From CAKSNH01 sp964422725 (lineage in GTDB: Bacteria; Bacillota; Clostridia; UBA1381): 64,000 nt of DNA. Position 1 is the stretch's first letter. The number at the start of each line of letters is the position of its first letter. Shown piece by piece: positions 26,951-35,859 of this stretch. The stretch lies in NCBI GenBank assembly GCA_964422725.1, contig CAYRCC010000001.1, positions 1 to 64,000 of the forward strand. Reading direction: 5' to 3'. A model generated the notes under the pieces. That model was not told the origin of the DNA. It saw only the letters and a list, made by a program, of their open reading frames with translations, and searched no databases. Position numbers and translations under genes: made by a program.

Positions 26951-27971
26951 GCTGGCGGAATTTCTGGACAAGTATGACACTGTTATATTTGATATGGACG
27001 GGGTTATAACGAGTGAGGAAAATTATTGGAATGTGGCGGCGTTGACCGTATGGGAATATCTCGGCTCAAAGCGCGGCGTAACAATCAATTCGGCGGAGTG
27101 TATGAAAAACTTGCAGGAAATACGAAAAAGAGTTTTTTGCGATGATGAAATTGTAGTGGAGCTGAAAAAGCGCGGCGTAAATTCAAATTGGGATTTGGGA
27201 TATGTAGTTATGTGTGTTGCGTTGATATGCTGTGCGGAGAACAGTGATTTTTCGGCGGTGTTGGAATATATCCGAAAAATGCCGGAAAACATTATAAGCG
27301 AGTATGATAATCTTGCGTTGGAATGTTCGCGAAAGTGCGGATTGGATTTTGAATGGCTCAAGAGAAACTCCGTTATGTGGCAGACTATGCAGTGCTTGTT
27401 TCAGGAATGGTTTTTGGGAGATGAGCTGTTTTTTGCACAATACGGAGCTTTTCCGAAAAATCGCGGTAAGAGCGGATTGCTGTTTAAGGAAGAGCCTATA
27501 GTTGACAAAGCAAAGCTTATAAAACTGTTGGAAATGCTCGGAAAAGAAAAACGTGTTTGTACAGGCACGGGCAGACCGTATATAGAAATGATTCAGCCGC
27601 TTAAAGACTGGAAAGTTCTTGAGTATTTTGCCAAAGACGGTTTGAGCAACTACGATTATGTAAAGCAAGCCGAAAAGATGTTGAATAACAATGCACTCAC
27701 AAAGCCGCACCCATATATGTTTTTAAAGGCACTGTACGGTACGGATTACGATGATGAAAAAATAGTAAACGGTGATTATGATGCCGAACCGATAAAGCGC
27801 ACGCTTGTTGTCGGTGATGCCGGTGCCGATATTTTGGCGGCGCAGGCTATGGGGGCTGACTTTGCGGCAGTGCTGACTGGAATAAACGGTAAAGAAATGC
27901 GCGGCTATTTTCAGGAGCAAGGCGCGGATTACATTTTTGACAGTGTGGAAGATTTTCTGGTATGCTGTTGA
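26943..27971 (+). CDS. HAD superfamily hydrolase (phosphatase/phosphomutase-like)
   Basis: A 342-residue HAD protein. Motif I is VIFDMDGVI with Asp17 and Asp19; motif III is a Lys in TKPHPYMF; and motif IV is VVGDAGADILAAQAMGADF. A large cap of about 200 residues lies between motifs I and II (GTGRP), much longer than in phosphoglycolate phosphatase. The ATG at 26943 lies inside the last codons of the HisB-like gene (overlap ATGTATAA), which shows translational coupling. A phosphatase acting on the product of the neighbouring HisB/HisD-like enzymes is a reasonable inference, not shown. Confidence 0.8.
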   Translation: MYKLAEFLDKYDTVIFDMDGVITSEENYWNVAALTVWEYLGSKRGVTINSAECMKNLQEIRKRVFCDDEIVVELKKRGVNSNWDLGYVVMCVALICCAENSDFSAVLEYIRKMPENIISEYDNLALECSRKCGLDFEWLKRNSVMWQTMQCLFQEWFLGDELFFAQYGAFPKNRGKSGLLFKEEPIVDKAKLIKLLEMLGKEKRVCTGTGRPYIEMIQPLKDWKVLEYFAKDGLSNYDYVKQAEKMLNNNALTKPHPYMFLKALYGTDYDDEKIVNGDYDAEPIKRTLVVGDAGADILAAQAMGADFAAVLTGINGKEMRGYFQEQGADYIFDSVEDFLVCC

Positions 27972-28056
27972 AAATTGTCTGTGCCGTTCAATAACAAAAC
28001 AATAAAAATAGGAATATAATATTAGTATAATATGAAAGTGAGGAGAGTGAACAATT

Positions 28057-28443
28057 ATGGATATAGATAACATTTCCCAAAAAGTGAAAACAGTTGCCTC
28101 CAATGTGATTGATGAAACAGGCAAAATGACAAAAAGTGTTGTTAAAAAGTCTGAGAGCTTTATAGAGCAGTCTAAACTGAAGTTTGCTCAGAATGATATT
28201 GAAAAAAAGATGAATGACGTATATGCGGCTATAGGAAAGTACGTTTATGAGCAGCATAGGGAAGGTGTGGAATTTACGGACGTGGTCGGCGAAAACTGCT
28301 CGGTACTCGATGAGCTGAATGATGAACTTAAGGAAATTAAGGTGCAGATTGCCGATGCAAAAAATTCTGTTATCTGTTCGGAATGTGAAAATCTGAATTC
28401 TGCTGAAAATCTATATTGCGCAAAGTGCGGCGCAAAACTGTAG
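28057..28443 (+). CDS. helical zinc-ribbon protein
   Basis: A 128-residue protein that I cannot assign to a named family. Residues 1-105 are predicted helical and amphipathic, including a lysine-rich stretch (KMTKSVVKKSESFIEQSKLK) and a possible coiled coil near 84-100. The C-terminus holds a zinc ribbon, CSECENLNSAENLYCAKCGAK (108-128). Similar small proteins in Clostridia are annotated as zinc-ribbon domain proteins. GGAGAG precedes the ATG. It is followed by a strong terminator. Confidence 0.75.
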   Translation: MDIDNISQKVKTVASNVIDETGKMTKSVVKKSESFIEQSKLKFAQNDIEKKMNDVYAAIGKYVYEQHREGVEFTDVVGENCSVLDELNDELKEIKVQIADAKNSVICSECENLNSAENLYCAKCGAKL

Positions 28444-28465
28444 GTTTTTGGTTTGGTTGAGTTAA

Positions 28466-28516
28466 ATATGCTGATGCTGTTGACAAAATGTTGACAGTAT
28501 CGGCATATTTTATTTT
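28466..28516 (+). terminator. long terminator after zinc-ribbon gene
   Basis: A 20-bp hairpin (28466-28508) with G-U pairs: outer arms ATATGC / GCATAT and an inner core TGTTGACAAAATGTTGACAG, then TTTATTTTT. The inner core differs by one base from the terminator core after dnaK. Confidence 0.8.
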
Positions 28517-28675
28517 TATCTCAAAATTATGCGCGCAACATTCCTATTTTCGTGATTTGTTCATTGTACGGTTTCCCGACGAATATGTGCTTTGCTGTGA
28601 GTTTTGAATGTTTTTGCATTAACCGGGCTTTTGGTGCATATAATTTACAGAGTATTGTGAATTGGAGGAATATAA

Positions 28676-28942
28676 GTGAATAGCGAGAAACCTGTGCTGA
28701 AAAAGTGGGTCGGACAGACCGTTATGTGTATTGTGATATTTTTGTTTTTGTATATGTGTACCGTGTATGATATGCCGTTTTCAAAATCCGTAAACAATTT
28801 CCGCGCATATGCGCTTGCACATAATACAGACTTCAAATGGATTTTTAATAACACTGTTTCCACTATGTCGACTGTCGCGGATATGCTGGTAGAGGACGAA
28901 AACGCGAATGTTTCCGGCGGTATTGATGCCGCGGCACAGTGA
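28676..28942 (+). CDS. short single-pass membrane protein, possible SpoIVFA without LytM domain
   Basis: An 88-residue protein with a charged N-terminus, one membrane helix (about 14-31, MCIVIFLFLYMCTV) and a 55-residue outside tail. It starts with GTG behind GGAGG. The stop is 1 nt before the SpoIVFB-like gene, so the two are coupled. In Bacillus and many Clostridia SpoIVFA is encoded in this position, holds SpoIVFB inactive and is cut by SpoIVB; it has a C-terminal LytM (M23) domain. Here that domain is missing. Identity as an SpoIVFA analogue is an inference from position and topology. Confidence 0.6.
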   Translation: MNSEKPVLKKWVGQTVMCIVIFLFLYMCTVYDMPFSKSVNNFRAYALAHNTDFKWIFNNTVSTMSTVADMLVEDENANVSGGIDAAAQ

Positions 28943-28943
28943 A

Positions 28944-29819
28944 ATGAAAAAGAAACTTTTTATGATTAAACTCGGCAGACGGATATATATAAATCCGCTG
29001 ACGGTTGTACTCTTTGTATTTTGTTATATTAACAGACAGCTTGAAATGTTGGCTGTAACATATGCAATAATGCTTATTCACGAAACTGCGCACCTTTTGG
29101 CGGCTTTATACATCGGACTTTTGCCGTCACATATAGTAATTGAACCGTTCGGTGTGAATTTAAGGCTGAAAAATCAAATAGTATACAGTATTTATGATGA
29201 GATTTTGCTGTATATGGCAGGGCCGATTGTAAATATTGTTTTTGCGTTTATCGGAATGATTATCAACAGGTATGTCGCAAATATATGGCTTTTTGATTTC
29301 GCGGTAAAAAATTTTGCACTGTTTGCAATAAACATATTGCCTATATTGCCGCTTGACGGCGGTGTTATATTAAAAAAGATTATTATATCATCAATAGGAA
29401 GAAAAAACGGTGAATGTGCAATGCGTATAATATCGGGTGCTATGGTTTGTGCGTTGACTACATTGTCGGCTGTACTTATGCTGAAATCGGAATTTAATTT
29501 TTCGGTTGTATTCTTATGTGTGTTTTTGATAATGAATATATTTGTACAGAAAGAAAAATATAATATAGATTTTGTGAAAGAGCTGATGTTTTATAAAAAG
29601 AAAAGCGGTGAGTATAAAGATAAAAGGGTACGGCTGATGGCGGTAAGCGAGGACGACAGCATACGCTCTGCGGCGGAGAAATTTACAAATAATACTTTCG
29701 GTATTGCGGTTGTTGTGGGTCAAAACAACAAAGTAGACGGCTTTTTCACAGAGCCTGAGCTTATAGACACTATCGTGAGCAAAGGTGCGGAAGTTACTTT
29801 TAAAGACTCATTAAAATGA
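28944..29819 (+). CDS. spoIVFB: M50B site-2 protease, SpoIVFB-like, with C-terminal CBS-like domain
   Basis: A 291-residue intramembrane metalloprotease. The zinc motif is HETAH (His46-His50), and the third ligand lies in LPILPLDGG (about 136-144). The N-terminal KLGRRIYINPLTVVLF and the EPFGVNLRL loop match SpoIVFB of Clostridia, which processes pro-sigma-K in the mother cell. About six membrane segments precede a soluble C-terminal domain (from about 225) that looks like a CBS module, the ATP-sensing part in B. subtilis SpoIVFB. The ATG at 28944 follows the upstream stop by 1 nt. Confidence 0.85.
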   Translation: MKKKLFMIKLGRRIYINPLTVVLFVFCYINRQLEMLAVTYAIMLIHETAHLLAALYIGLLPSHIVIEPFGVNLRLKNQIVYSIYDEILLYMAGPIVNIVFAFIGMIINRYVANIWLFDFAVKNFALFAINILPILPLDGGVILKKIIISSIGRKNGECAMRIISGAMVCALTTLSAVLMLKSEFNFSVVFLCVFLIMNIFVQKEKYNIDFVKELMFYKKKSGEYKDKRVRLMAVSEDDSIRSAAEKFTNNTFGIAVVVGQNNKVDGFFTEPELIDTIVSKGAEVTFKDSLK

Positions 29820-29864
29820 GTGTCTGCAAAGCCGTCTGATATATAATTTTGAAATCCAAAGGAC

Positions 29865-29980
29865 ACTGTAGGCAAAACTGCTGAAAGCTTAAGGTTTTCA
29901 GGACAGAGAAAATCCGTTAAAAATTTAAAAAACCAACAAATCCAAAGCATTAGCCAAACTCAGAACGATTTGCCTACAGT
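29865..29980. other. 12-bp inverted repeat enclosing a structured non-coding segment
   Basis: ACTGTAGGCAAA (29865-29876) and TTTGCCTACAGT (29969-29980) are exact inverted copies 92 nt apart in the gap between the convergent spoIVFB-like and spo0A genes. Inside, CTGAAA and TTTCAG form a further small hairpin around CTTAAG. No open frame is supported. It may be a bidirectional 3' structure, a small RNA or a remnant of a non-autonomous element. Confidence 0.5.
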
Positions 29981-29996
29981 AGGGTGGGGTTTGCGA

Positions 29997-30794
29997 TTAT
30001 TGTTTGATACTGAGTCTTATTCTGTCGGCTACCATAGCGATAAACTCGGAATTTGTAGGCTTGCCCTTACCGGTATGAATGGTATAGCCGAAAATTTCGT
30101 TCATCGTTTCGGGCTTGCCGCGACTCCATGCAACCTCGATGGAATGGCGTATTGCACGTTCAACACGGCTTGAGGTGGTGGCGTACTGCTTGGCAATGCT
30201 TGGATACAACTGCTTTGTTATATAGTTTATCATTTCCATATTTTCCGTAACCATCATTATGGCAGTACGTATGTATTGATACCCCTTGATGTGCGCCGGT
30301 ACTCCAAGCTCGTGAATAAAATCGGTGACTATTGTTTCGAGGTCAAACGAATTTTGTGACGGTGTCGGCACGATGGGTGTGCTTAGTACGGTTTTTGCGC
30401 CGGTTTCCTGACCGGAACGGGCAAATTCGCGTATTAAATCCGCAAACAGCGAAAGATCGCCTATCGGCTTGAGTACATAGTATGCCGCTCCGACGGAAAG
30501 TGCCGTATTCATAATGCTTTGCGAATTGGATATTGATGTAAGAATACATACGGGTTTCTTTTCGAGAGGTGTGTTTTGCAGTTTTTTCAGAATCGAGAGC
30601 CCGTCCATACTCGGAATGAATACGTCTAAAATGACCACGTCGGGTTTTAGAGAGGTGATTTTTTCAAATGCATCAAGTCCGTCATACGCTTTTGCTACAA
30701 TGTTAAAGTCACTTTGCGTGTTGAGGTAGTTTGATAAATCATCCGAAAATGAGCGGAAGTCGTCTGCGATCAGTACGTTAATTTTTTTGTTCAT
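29997..30794 (-). CDS. spo0A: sporulation transcription factor Spo0A
   Basis: A 265-residue response regulator, the master switch of sporulation. The receiver domain has the acidic pocket ADD (10-12), the phosphorylation site Asp57 in [13 protein letters not shown] and the Lys of YVLKPI. After a Pro-rich hinge the Spo0A-specific DNA-binding domain shows [20 protein letters not shown] and [19 protein letters not shown], with the C-terminal [35 protein letters not shown] precedes the ATG. It lies 224 nt downstream of spoIVB, the usual spoIVB-spo0A order. Confidence 0.98.
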   Translation of the reverse strand: MNKKINVLIADDFRSFSDDLSNYLNTQSDFNIVAKAYDGLDAFEKITSLKPDVVILDVFIPSMDGLSILKKLQNTPLEKKPVCILTSISNSQSIMNTALSVGAAYYVLKPIGDLSLFADLIREFARSGQETGAKTVLSTPIVPTPSQNSFDLETIVTDFIHELGVPAHIKGYQYIRTAIMMVTENMEMINYITKQLYPSIAKQYATTSSRVERAIRHSIEVAWSRGKPETMNEIFGYTIHTGKGKPTNSEFIAMVADRIRLSIKQ

Positions 30795-30872
30795 AATGGT
30801 CCCCTTTCAAAGTTACAAAATTTATTTTATACAATATACGTAGTTGGTTAGCAAAACGGTTTGCGTAAATTA

Positions 30873-30900
30873 ATAATACCACAAATTTACATATTGTCAA
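30873..30900 (-). promoter_or_regulatory. sigma-A promoter of spo0A
   Basis: The minus strand has a perfect TTGACA (30900-30895), a 16-nt spacer and TATTAT (30878-30873) preceded by TGG. The 5' leader would be about 70 nt. Confidence 0.65.
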
Positions 30901-30976
30901 TACTTTTTTGAAAAAAATAATAAAATTTTCTAAAAAATGGATAAGAAAATGTACTGTATTATCGGTATTTATGTAA

Positions 30977-31006
30977 GTCACATGAAAATTGAGGATTTCA
31001 TGTGAC
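30977..31006 (-). terminator. hairpin after spoIVB
   Basis: Perfect 11-bp arms GTCACATGAAA / TTTCATGTGAC with an 8-nt loop, 13 nt beyond the spoIVB stop. The T content after it is low, so termination may be partial and spo0A may also receive readthrough. Confidence 0.55.
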
Positions 31007-31018
31007 GAAAAAAGGCTG

Positions 31019-32302
31019 TTAACTTATCGAATTGATTTTATCTATCATATTTTCGGCGAAAATACCGTAGCCTTTTGTCGGGTCGTTTACGAACACGTGA
31101 GTAACCGCACCGACAAGCATATCATTCTGGACTATAGGCGAGCCTGACATACCCTGTACAATACCACCTGTTTTTTCTATAAGTTCAGCATCGGTAACCT
31201 TGAAGATTATACCTTTGTTATTTGAATTGTCCTTTGCAACTTTTTGAATTGAAACGGTGTATTTTCTGACACCGTTTCCGTCTACATCTGACAAAATATA
31301 TGCCTCTCCTTCGCTGATTTGAAATCTTGTGGCAACCTCAATCATATCCAAAGTTTTGATATTTTCGGGGTTTTCGACGGTACCGTATACTCCGAAAGCG
31401 CTGTTCAGGTCTATCGAACCGATATTGTTGCCGGTAAAACTGCCTATAAGCTCTCCCGGGTTGCCACGCGAACCTTTCGTCACCGACACAATATTGCATA
31501 CGGTTATTTTGCCCGAGAAAACGTTTAGTATGCTGCCTGTGTCGACATCGGTTATGGCGTGTCCGAGTGATGCGTATTTGTTTGTTTGCGGGTCGTAAAA
31601 GGTAAGTGTACCGACTCCGGCAGCAGTATCTCTCACCCATACTCCCATTTTATAACTGTTGTCGTCGCCGCTTCTGACAGCTGTCACTTCCTTTTGCAGG
31701 GTTTTGTCATTGCGCTGTACGGTAACGGTGAAAATGCCGTCGGTTTTGCCGATTTGTGATGTCATATCGTCGATTGAAACGATTTTATTGCCGTTTATGC
31801 CGGTGATTACGTCACCGCTTTTGAGTCCGGCGGATTTTGCCGGATAGACGGTTTCACCGTCGGAGGTTGTAACGTATGACATTCCGACAATAAGAACGCC
31901 GTCGGTGCGGAGTTTTATTCCTATGGGAGCACCGCCGGGAAGTACATATTTTTTCGGTGTAATATTGACAGCTATGTTTTTGATTGGAATTTTGTCAAAA
32001 AGGTTTACGCTTACATAGTAACTGCCGATATTAGATGTGTTTAGAGTGATTCCGTTTCCGTTTGTATAAAATGGATTCGAGGAATTGCTTGCTGCTTCCC
32101 TGAACACATTTTTCTGTGAAACGGAGGTGAACGGAAACGGGTTGTAGGAAAAATCACTGCCGCTGCTTATACTGATTTCGTCGGGAATGGCACAGTGCAG
32201 GTTTATTATTGCACAGGTCGGAAATACTATAAGCAGCGACAAAATGATAATTCCGACTTTAAATGGTATTTTTTTTGTTTTTGAATTATTTTTTTCGGAC
32301 AT
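31019..32302 (-). CDS. spoIVB: SpoIVB peptidase (S55 family)
   Basis: A 427-residue secreted/membrane-anchored serine protease made in the forespore, which cleaves SpoIVFA to release sigma-K processing. An N-terminal signal anchor (about 14-35) precedes a PDZ domain (PAKSAGLKSGDVITGINGNKI). The catalytic His lies in LGHAITD and the Ser in GMSGSPIVQND. The GIIFKVTD and TGGIVQGMSGSP segments are diagnostic. The ATG at 32302 follows AAGGG by 8 nt. recN, the usual upstream neighbour, is absent; pcrA is divergent. Confidence 0.96.
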   Translation of the reverse strand: MSEKNNSKTKKIPFKVGIIILSLLIVFPTCAIINLHCAIPDEISISSGSDFSYNPFPFTSVSQKNVFREAASNSSNPFYTNGNGITLNTSNIGSYYVSVNLFDKIPIKNIAVNITPKKYVLPGGAPIGIKLRTDGVLIVGMSYVTTSDGETVYPAKSAGLKSGDVITGINGNKIVSIDDMTSQIGKTDGIFTVTVQRNDKTLQKEVTAVRSGDDNSYKMGVWVRDTAAGVGTLTFYDPQTNKYASLGHAITDVDTGSILNVFSGKITVCNIVSVTKGSRGNPGELIGSFTGNNIGSIDLNSAFGVYGTVENPENIKTLDMIEVATRFQISEGEAYILSDVDGNGVRKYTVSIQKVAKDNSNNKGIIFKVTDAELIEKTGGIVQGMSGSPIVQNDMLVGAVTHVFVNDPTKGYGIFAENMIDKINSIS

Positions 32303-32546
32303 AGTAAACACCCTTGCTGAAATCTTTGCAAACTGCGGCAAACAGAGAAAACCGCCGCAATCCACAATGTTAAATTAACCTGACAGCGCGGTTATTATAC
32401 CGAAAACAAATTCATAAACAGGGAATGTCTGAACAAAATTCCTGTGAATATCAGACATAATTTATTTAAGTCTAGCCAAAACAAGTGATTTGTGATAAAA
32501 TATATCAGACAGTTAAAATTTTGATTGGTATTGGAGATGAATAAAA

Positions 32547-34766
32547 ATGCAGGAATTGCTGAACGGATTAAATAATATGCAAAGACAGGCGGTTGAATAT
32601 TTTGACGGACCGCTGTTGATTTTGGCAGGTGCCGGCAGCGGGAAAACAACGGTTCTGGTAAACAAAATTGCGTATATGATAGCAGAAAAAAATATAAGGC
32701 CGTACAACATTTTGGCGATAACGTTTACAAATAAAGCGGCAAACGAAATGAAAAGCCGTATAGAGAGTATGCTTGGCGTGATGGCAAATGATATGTGGAT
32801 CGGCACGTTTCACTCAGTATGCGTGAGGATTTTGCGCCGTACAATAGACAAGCTCGGATTTGAAAATAATTTCATAATTTATGACACAACGGATACGTCG
32901 ACGGTTATAAAGGAATGTATAAAGGAGCTTGATTTAAACGATAAAAATTTTCCGCCGCGTGCTATGCAGAGCGTTATCAGCAACGCGAAAAACGATATGA
33001 TTGATGCGGATGCATTTGAAAAAATGTATGCAAACGACTTTAGAATGTCAACTATTGCAAGAATATACAAGCTGTACCAAAAAAAACTCAAAAGAAACAA
33101 CGCACTCGACTTTGACGATATAATCAATTACACCGTAAAAATTTTCAAGGAAAATCCCGATATACTCGAAAAATATCAGTCAAGATTCGGGTATATTCTT
33201 GTTGATGAGTATCAGGACACAAATAATGTGCAGTATACACTCATACGACTGCTTGCGCAAAAGCATCTTCAGCTGTGTGTGGTCGGTGATGATGACCAGA
33301 GTATTTACAAATTCAGAGGTGCAAATATCAGAAACATTCTTGATTTTGAACAGGATTTTAAAACGGCAAAAATTATTAAGCTGGAACAAAACTACCGTTC
33401 AACACAAAATATTCTGAATGCGGCAAATTCAATTATAGGAAATAACGCCGGAAGAAAAGGAAAATCACTGTGGACGGAAAATAATAAGGGTGAAAAAATA
33501 AGAATGTTTGTTGCCTCAAACGAGCACGAGGAAGGCAAATTTATAGCAAAACAAATTGCAAAAAACGTAGCAAACGGCGAAAAATACAGTGACTCGGCTG
33601 TTTTGTACCGTACAAACGCACAGTCGCGTGTGCTTGAGGAAATGTTTCTGCGCGAGGCGATACCGTACAGAGTATTGTCGGGACTCAGATTTTATGACCG
33701 AAAAGAAATCAAAGACATTACAGCATACTTGAGAGTTATACAAAATCCGCACGATGATGTCAGTCTGAAACGTATCATAAACGAGCCTAAAAGAGGCATA
33801 GGAGCGACGACTGTCGAAAAAGCTCAGAGTGCCGCAAACGGAATAGAAACAAGTATGTTTTCGGTTATATCCGTTGCACAGCATATTCCGGAGCTTGTGA
33901 AATCGGAGAAAAAGCTGTTGGCGTTTGTTGAGATGATAAACGGATTTATTAAAATCAAAGATGAGATTAGCGTGTCCGAGCTGGTAGAAAAGGTTTTGAA
34001 GGATACGGGATATATGCAAATGCTTACTTGCGAAAAGACTGTCGAAAGTGAAGGAAGAATCGAGAACCTGAACGAGTTTATGTCTGTGGTAAAGGAACAC
34101 GAGTCAGGCACGGAAAATACTGATTTAGGTACGTTTTTGGAAAGCGTATCCCTTGTTTCGGATATTGATTCGTATGACGAAGAACAGGATGCAGCGGTTT
34201 TGATGACCATACACAGTGCAAAAGGACTGGAATTTCCTAATGTATTTCTGACGGGAATGGAGGAGGGAATTTTCCCGGGTATGCGTTCGATACAAAGTGC
34301 GGAGGAAATCGAGGAGGAGCGCCGACTGTGTTATGTTGCCGTTACGCGCGCAAAGCGTAATTTGTATGTGACGAGAACACAAATGCGTACATTGTACGGT
34401 TCGACTACATATAATCAGCCGTCAAGGTTTTTAAAAGAAATTCCGGACGAATTTATCGAGGTAAAGACTTCGGCAAAAGCAACGCTGAACAGAAGAATTG
34501 AAACAAACGGGGCAAATGCGATTAAGCAGTCGTTTGGAAAATCGGTTGAAAAGTTTATGCAGACCCACGCAAAACCGCAGTCCGCCGCACTTGACGGTGC
34601 AAATCTTGATTTCAAAGTTGGCGATGCGGTTATACACAAAAAATTCGGGAAGGGACTTATCATATCGGCACAGCCGATCGGAAACGACGTAAAACTGGAA
34701 ATTGCGTTTGACAGTGTGGGAACAAAACGATTAATGGCGGTATTTGCAAAGTTAGAAAAATTATAA
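32547..34766 (+). CDS. pcrA: ATP-dependent DNA helicase PcrA/UvrD
   Basis: A 739-residue superfamily 1A helicase for repair and replication restart. It shows LNNMQRQAVEYFDGPLLILAGAGSGKTT (Q motif and Walker A), ITFTNKAANEMKSRI, LVDEYQDTNNVQY (Walker B), GDDDQSIYKFRGA and QNYRSTQNIL. VTRAKRNLYVT lies near the end. The last 55 residues form the PcrA-type Tudor domain (KVGDAVIHKKFGKGLI). It is divergent from spoIVB. Its TAA shares a base with a possible ATG of the next gene. Confidence 0.97.
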   Translation: MQELLNGLNNMQRQAVEYFDGPLLILAGAGSGKTTVLVNKIAYMIAEKNIRPYNILAITFTNKAANEMKSRIESMLGVMANDMWIGTFHSVCVRILRRTIDKLGFENNFIIYDTTDTSTVIKECIKELDLNDKNFPPRAMQSVISNAKNDMIDADAFEKMYANDFRMSTIARIYKLYQKKLKRNNALDFDDIINYTVKIFKENPDILEKYQSRFGYILVDEYQDTNNVQYTLIRLLAQKHLQLCVVGDDDQSIYKFRGANIRNILDFEQDFKTAKIIKLEQNYRSTQNILNAANSIIGNNAGRKGKSLWTENNKGEKIRMFVASNEHEEGKFIAKQIAKNVANGEKYSDSAVLYRTNAQSRVLEEMFLREAIPYRVLSGLRFYDRKEIKDITAYLRVIQNPHDDVSLKRIINEPKRGIGATTVEKAQSAANGIETSMFSVISVAQHIPELVKSEKKLLAFVEMINGFIKIKDEISVSELVEKVLKDTGYMQMLTCEKTVESEGRIENLNEFMSVVKEHESGTENTDLGTFLESVSLVSDIDSYDEEQDAAVLMTIHSAKGLEFPNVFLTGMEEGIFPGMRSIQSAEEIEEERRLCYVAVTRAKRNLYVTRTQMRTLYGSTTYNQPSRFLKEIPDEFIEVKTSAKATLNRRIETNGANAIKQSFGKSVEKFMQTHAKPQSAALDGANLDFKVGDAVIHKKFGKGLIISAQPIGNDVKLEIAFDSVGTKRLMAVFAKLEKL

Positions 34767-34801
34767 TGTTGTTACAAAAAAATGCAGAAGGAAGATTAAT
34801 T

Positions 34802-35857
34802 ATGAACAAATATACATATCTTTCAAATTATTTGTCGGAGCTGCCGGATTTTGTGTTTTCGTTTATTCAAACGTATTATGACGGTGACAGTGTAAACACA
34901 CAGCTGGGTTACAGCATTGATATCCGCACGTTTTTGAATTATTTAAAACTGTTTAAGTATAAGGATATAGAGAAACTTGAGGATTTTACGCCCGAACATA
35001 TGAATGAGGTTACGGTTGAAGATTTTATAAATTTCAAGGCTTATCTGCGTGAGTATGAAATTCACACAAAAACAGCGGACGGCAGAGAAGTGCGCCGAAT
35101 CGTACACAACTCACCGTATGGCATAAACAGAAAATTGTCGGCTGTGCGCGGACTGTTTGTGTATCTGTACAAAACCGATAAAATATCTCAAAATATTACG
35201 GATAAGGTGGATTTTGCAAATATCAGCCAAAAAATAAAAAAACCGCTTACCACTCAAGAAACCATACGCATACTCGATGTGATTTATAATGGCGAAAAAT
35301 ACTTTACAGGCAGGGATTTGACGGAGTATTTGAACAGAAAACAGAGAGATATTGCCATTTTTGTTACATATCTGGGAACGGGCGTTCGTGTAAGTGAGCT
35401 GATAAATTTGGACGTGACAGATGTTTGTTTTGAAACTTCGTCGTTTATAGTGACGCGCAAAGGCGGTGACGAACAGGAAATATTTATGCCTGTTCAGGTG
35501 CAGAATGAGCTTTTTGCGTATATCGAGGAGCGGAAAGAGAAAAAACAGACAGCCGAAAATGCGCTTTTTTTAAGCAGACTCGGCAAAAGAATTACGGTTG
35601 CGGCTGTGGAAAAGCTTTTGAAAAAATATTGTATGACTGTCGGAATAACTCACCCTGATAAAACGCGCCCTCATGCACTTCGCAGAACATTTGCATGTAA
35701 TTTGCTTGAGGATGGAATAGATATAAAGATGGTCGCGGAGCTTATGGGACATAAAAATATCGAAGTGACACATAAGTATTACGCACAGTACAGTTCTAAG
35801 GCACGCAAGGATATTATGCGTTCGCTTGAGGTAATACCTAAGGAGGGTGGTGAATAA
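34802..35857 (+). CDS. tyrosine recombinase, XerC/XerD-like
   Basis: A 351-residue phage-integrase-family recombinase. An N-terminal SAM-like domain binds the core site, and the catalytic domain has Arg in GTGVRVSEL, HxxR in HALRR, His in GHKN and the nucleophile Tyr in THKYYAQY. It is about 50 residues longer than B. subtilis XerD, with an added segment near 90-110. No attachment sites or phage genes are close, so a chromosome dimer-resolving role is likelier than mobile-element integration. The ATG at 34802 follows AGGAAG; an alternative ATG at 34766 overlaps the pcrA stop. Confidence 0.88.
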   Translation: MNKYTYLSNYLSELPDFVFSFIQTYYDGDSVNTQLGYSIDIRTFLNYLKLFKYKDIEKLEDFTPEHMNEVTVEDFINFKAYLREYEIHTKTADGREVRRIVHNSPYGINRKLSAVRGLFVYLYKTDKISQNITDKVDFANISQKIKKPLTTQETIRILDVIYNGEKYFTGRDLTEYLNRKQRDIAIFVTYLGTGVRVSELINLDVTDVCFETSSFIVTRKGGDEQEIFMPVQVQNELFAYIEERKEKKQTAENALFLSRLGKRITVAAVEKLLKKYCMTVGITHPDKTRPHALRRTFACNLLEDGIDIKMVAELMGHKNIEVTHKYYAQYSSKARKDIMRSLEVIPKEGGE

Positions 35858-35859
35858 AA

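Noticed and set aside
30891..30903. ATTGTCAATA as a Spo0A box upstream of spo0A
   Set aside because: It is the reverse of the TTGACA minus-35 element and matches the 0A box consensus only in part.
34802..35857. Tyrosine recombinase as a sign of an integrated element
   Set aside because: No att repeats, phage, relaxase or cargo genes flank it; neighbours are DNA repair genes, and the motif set fits a Xer-type protein.
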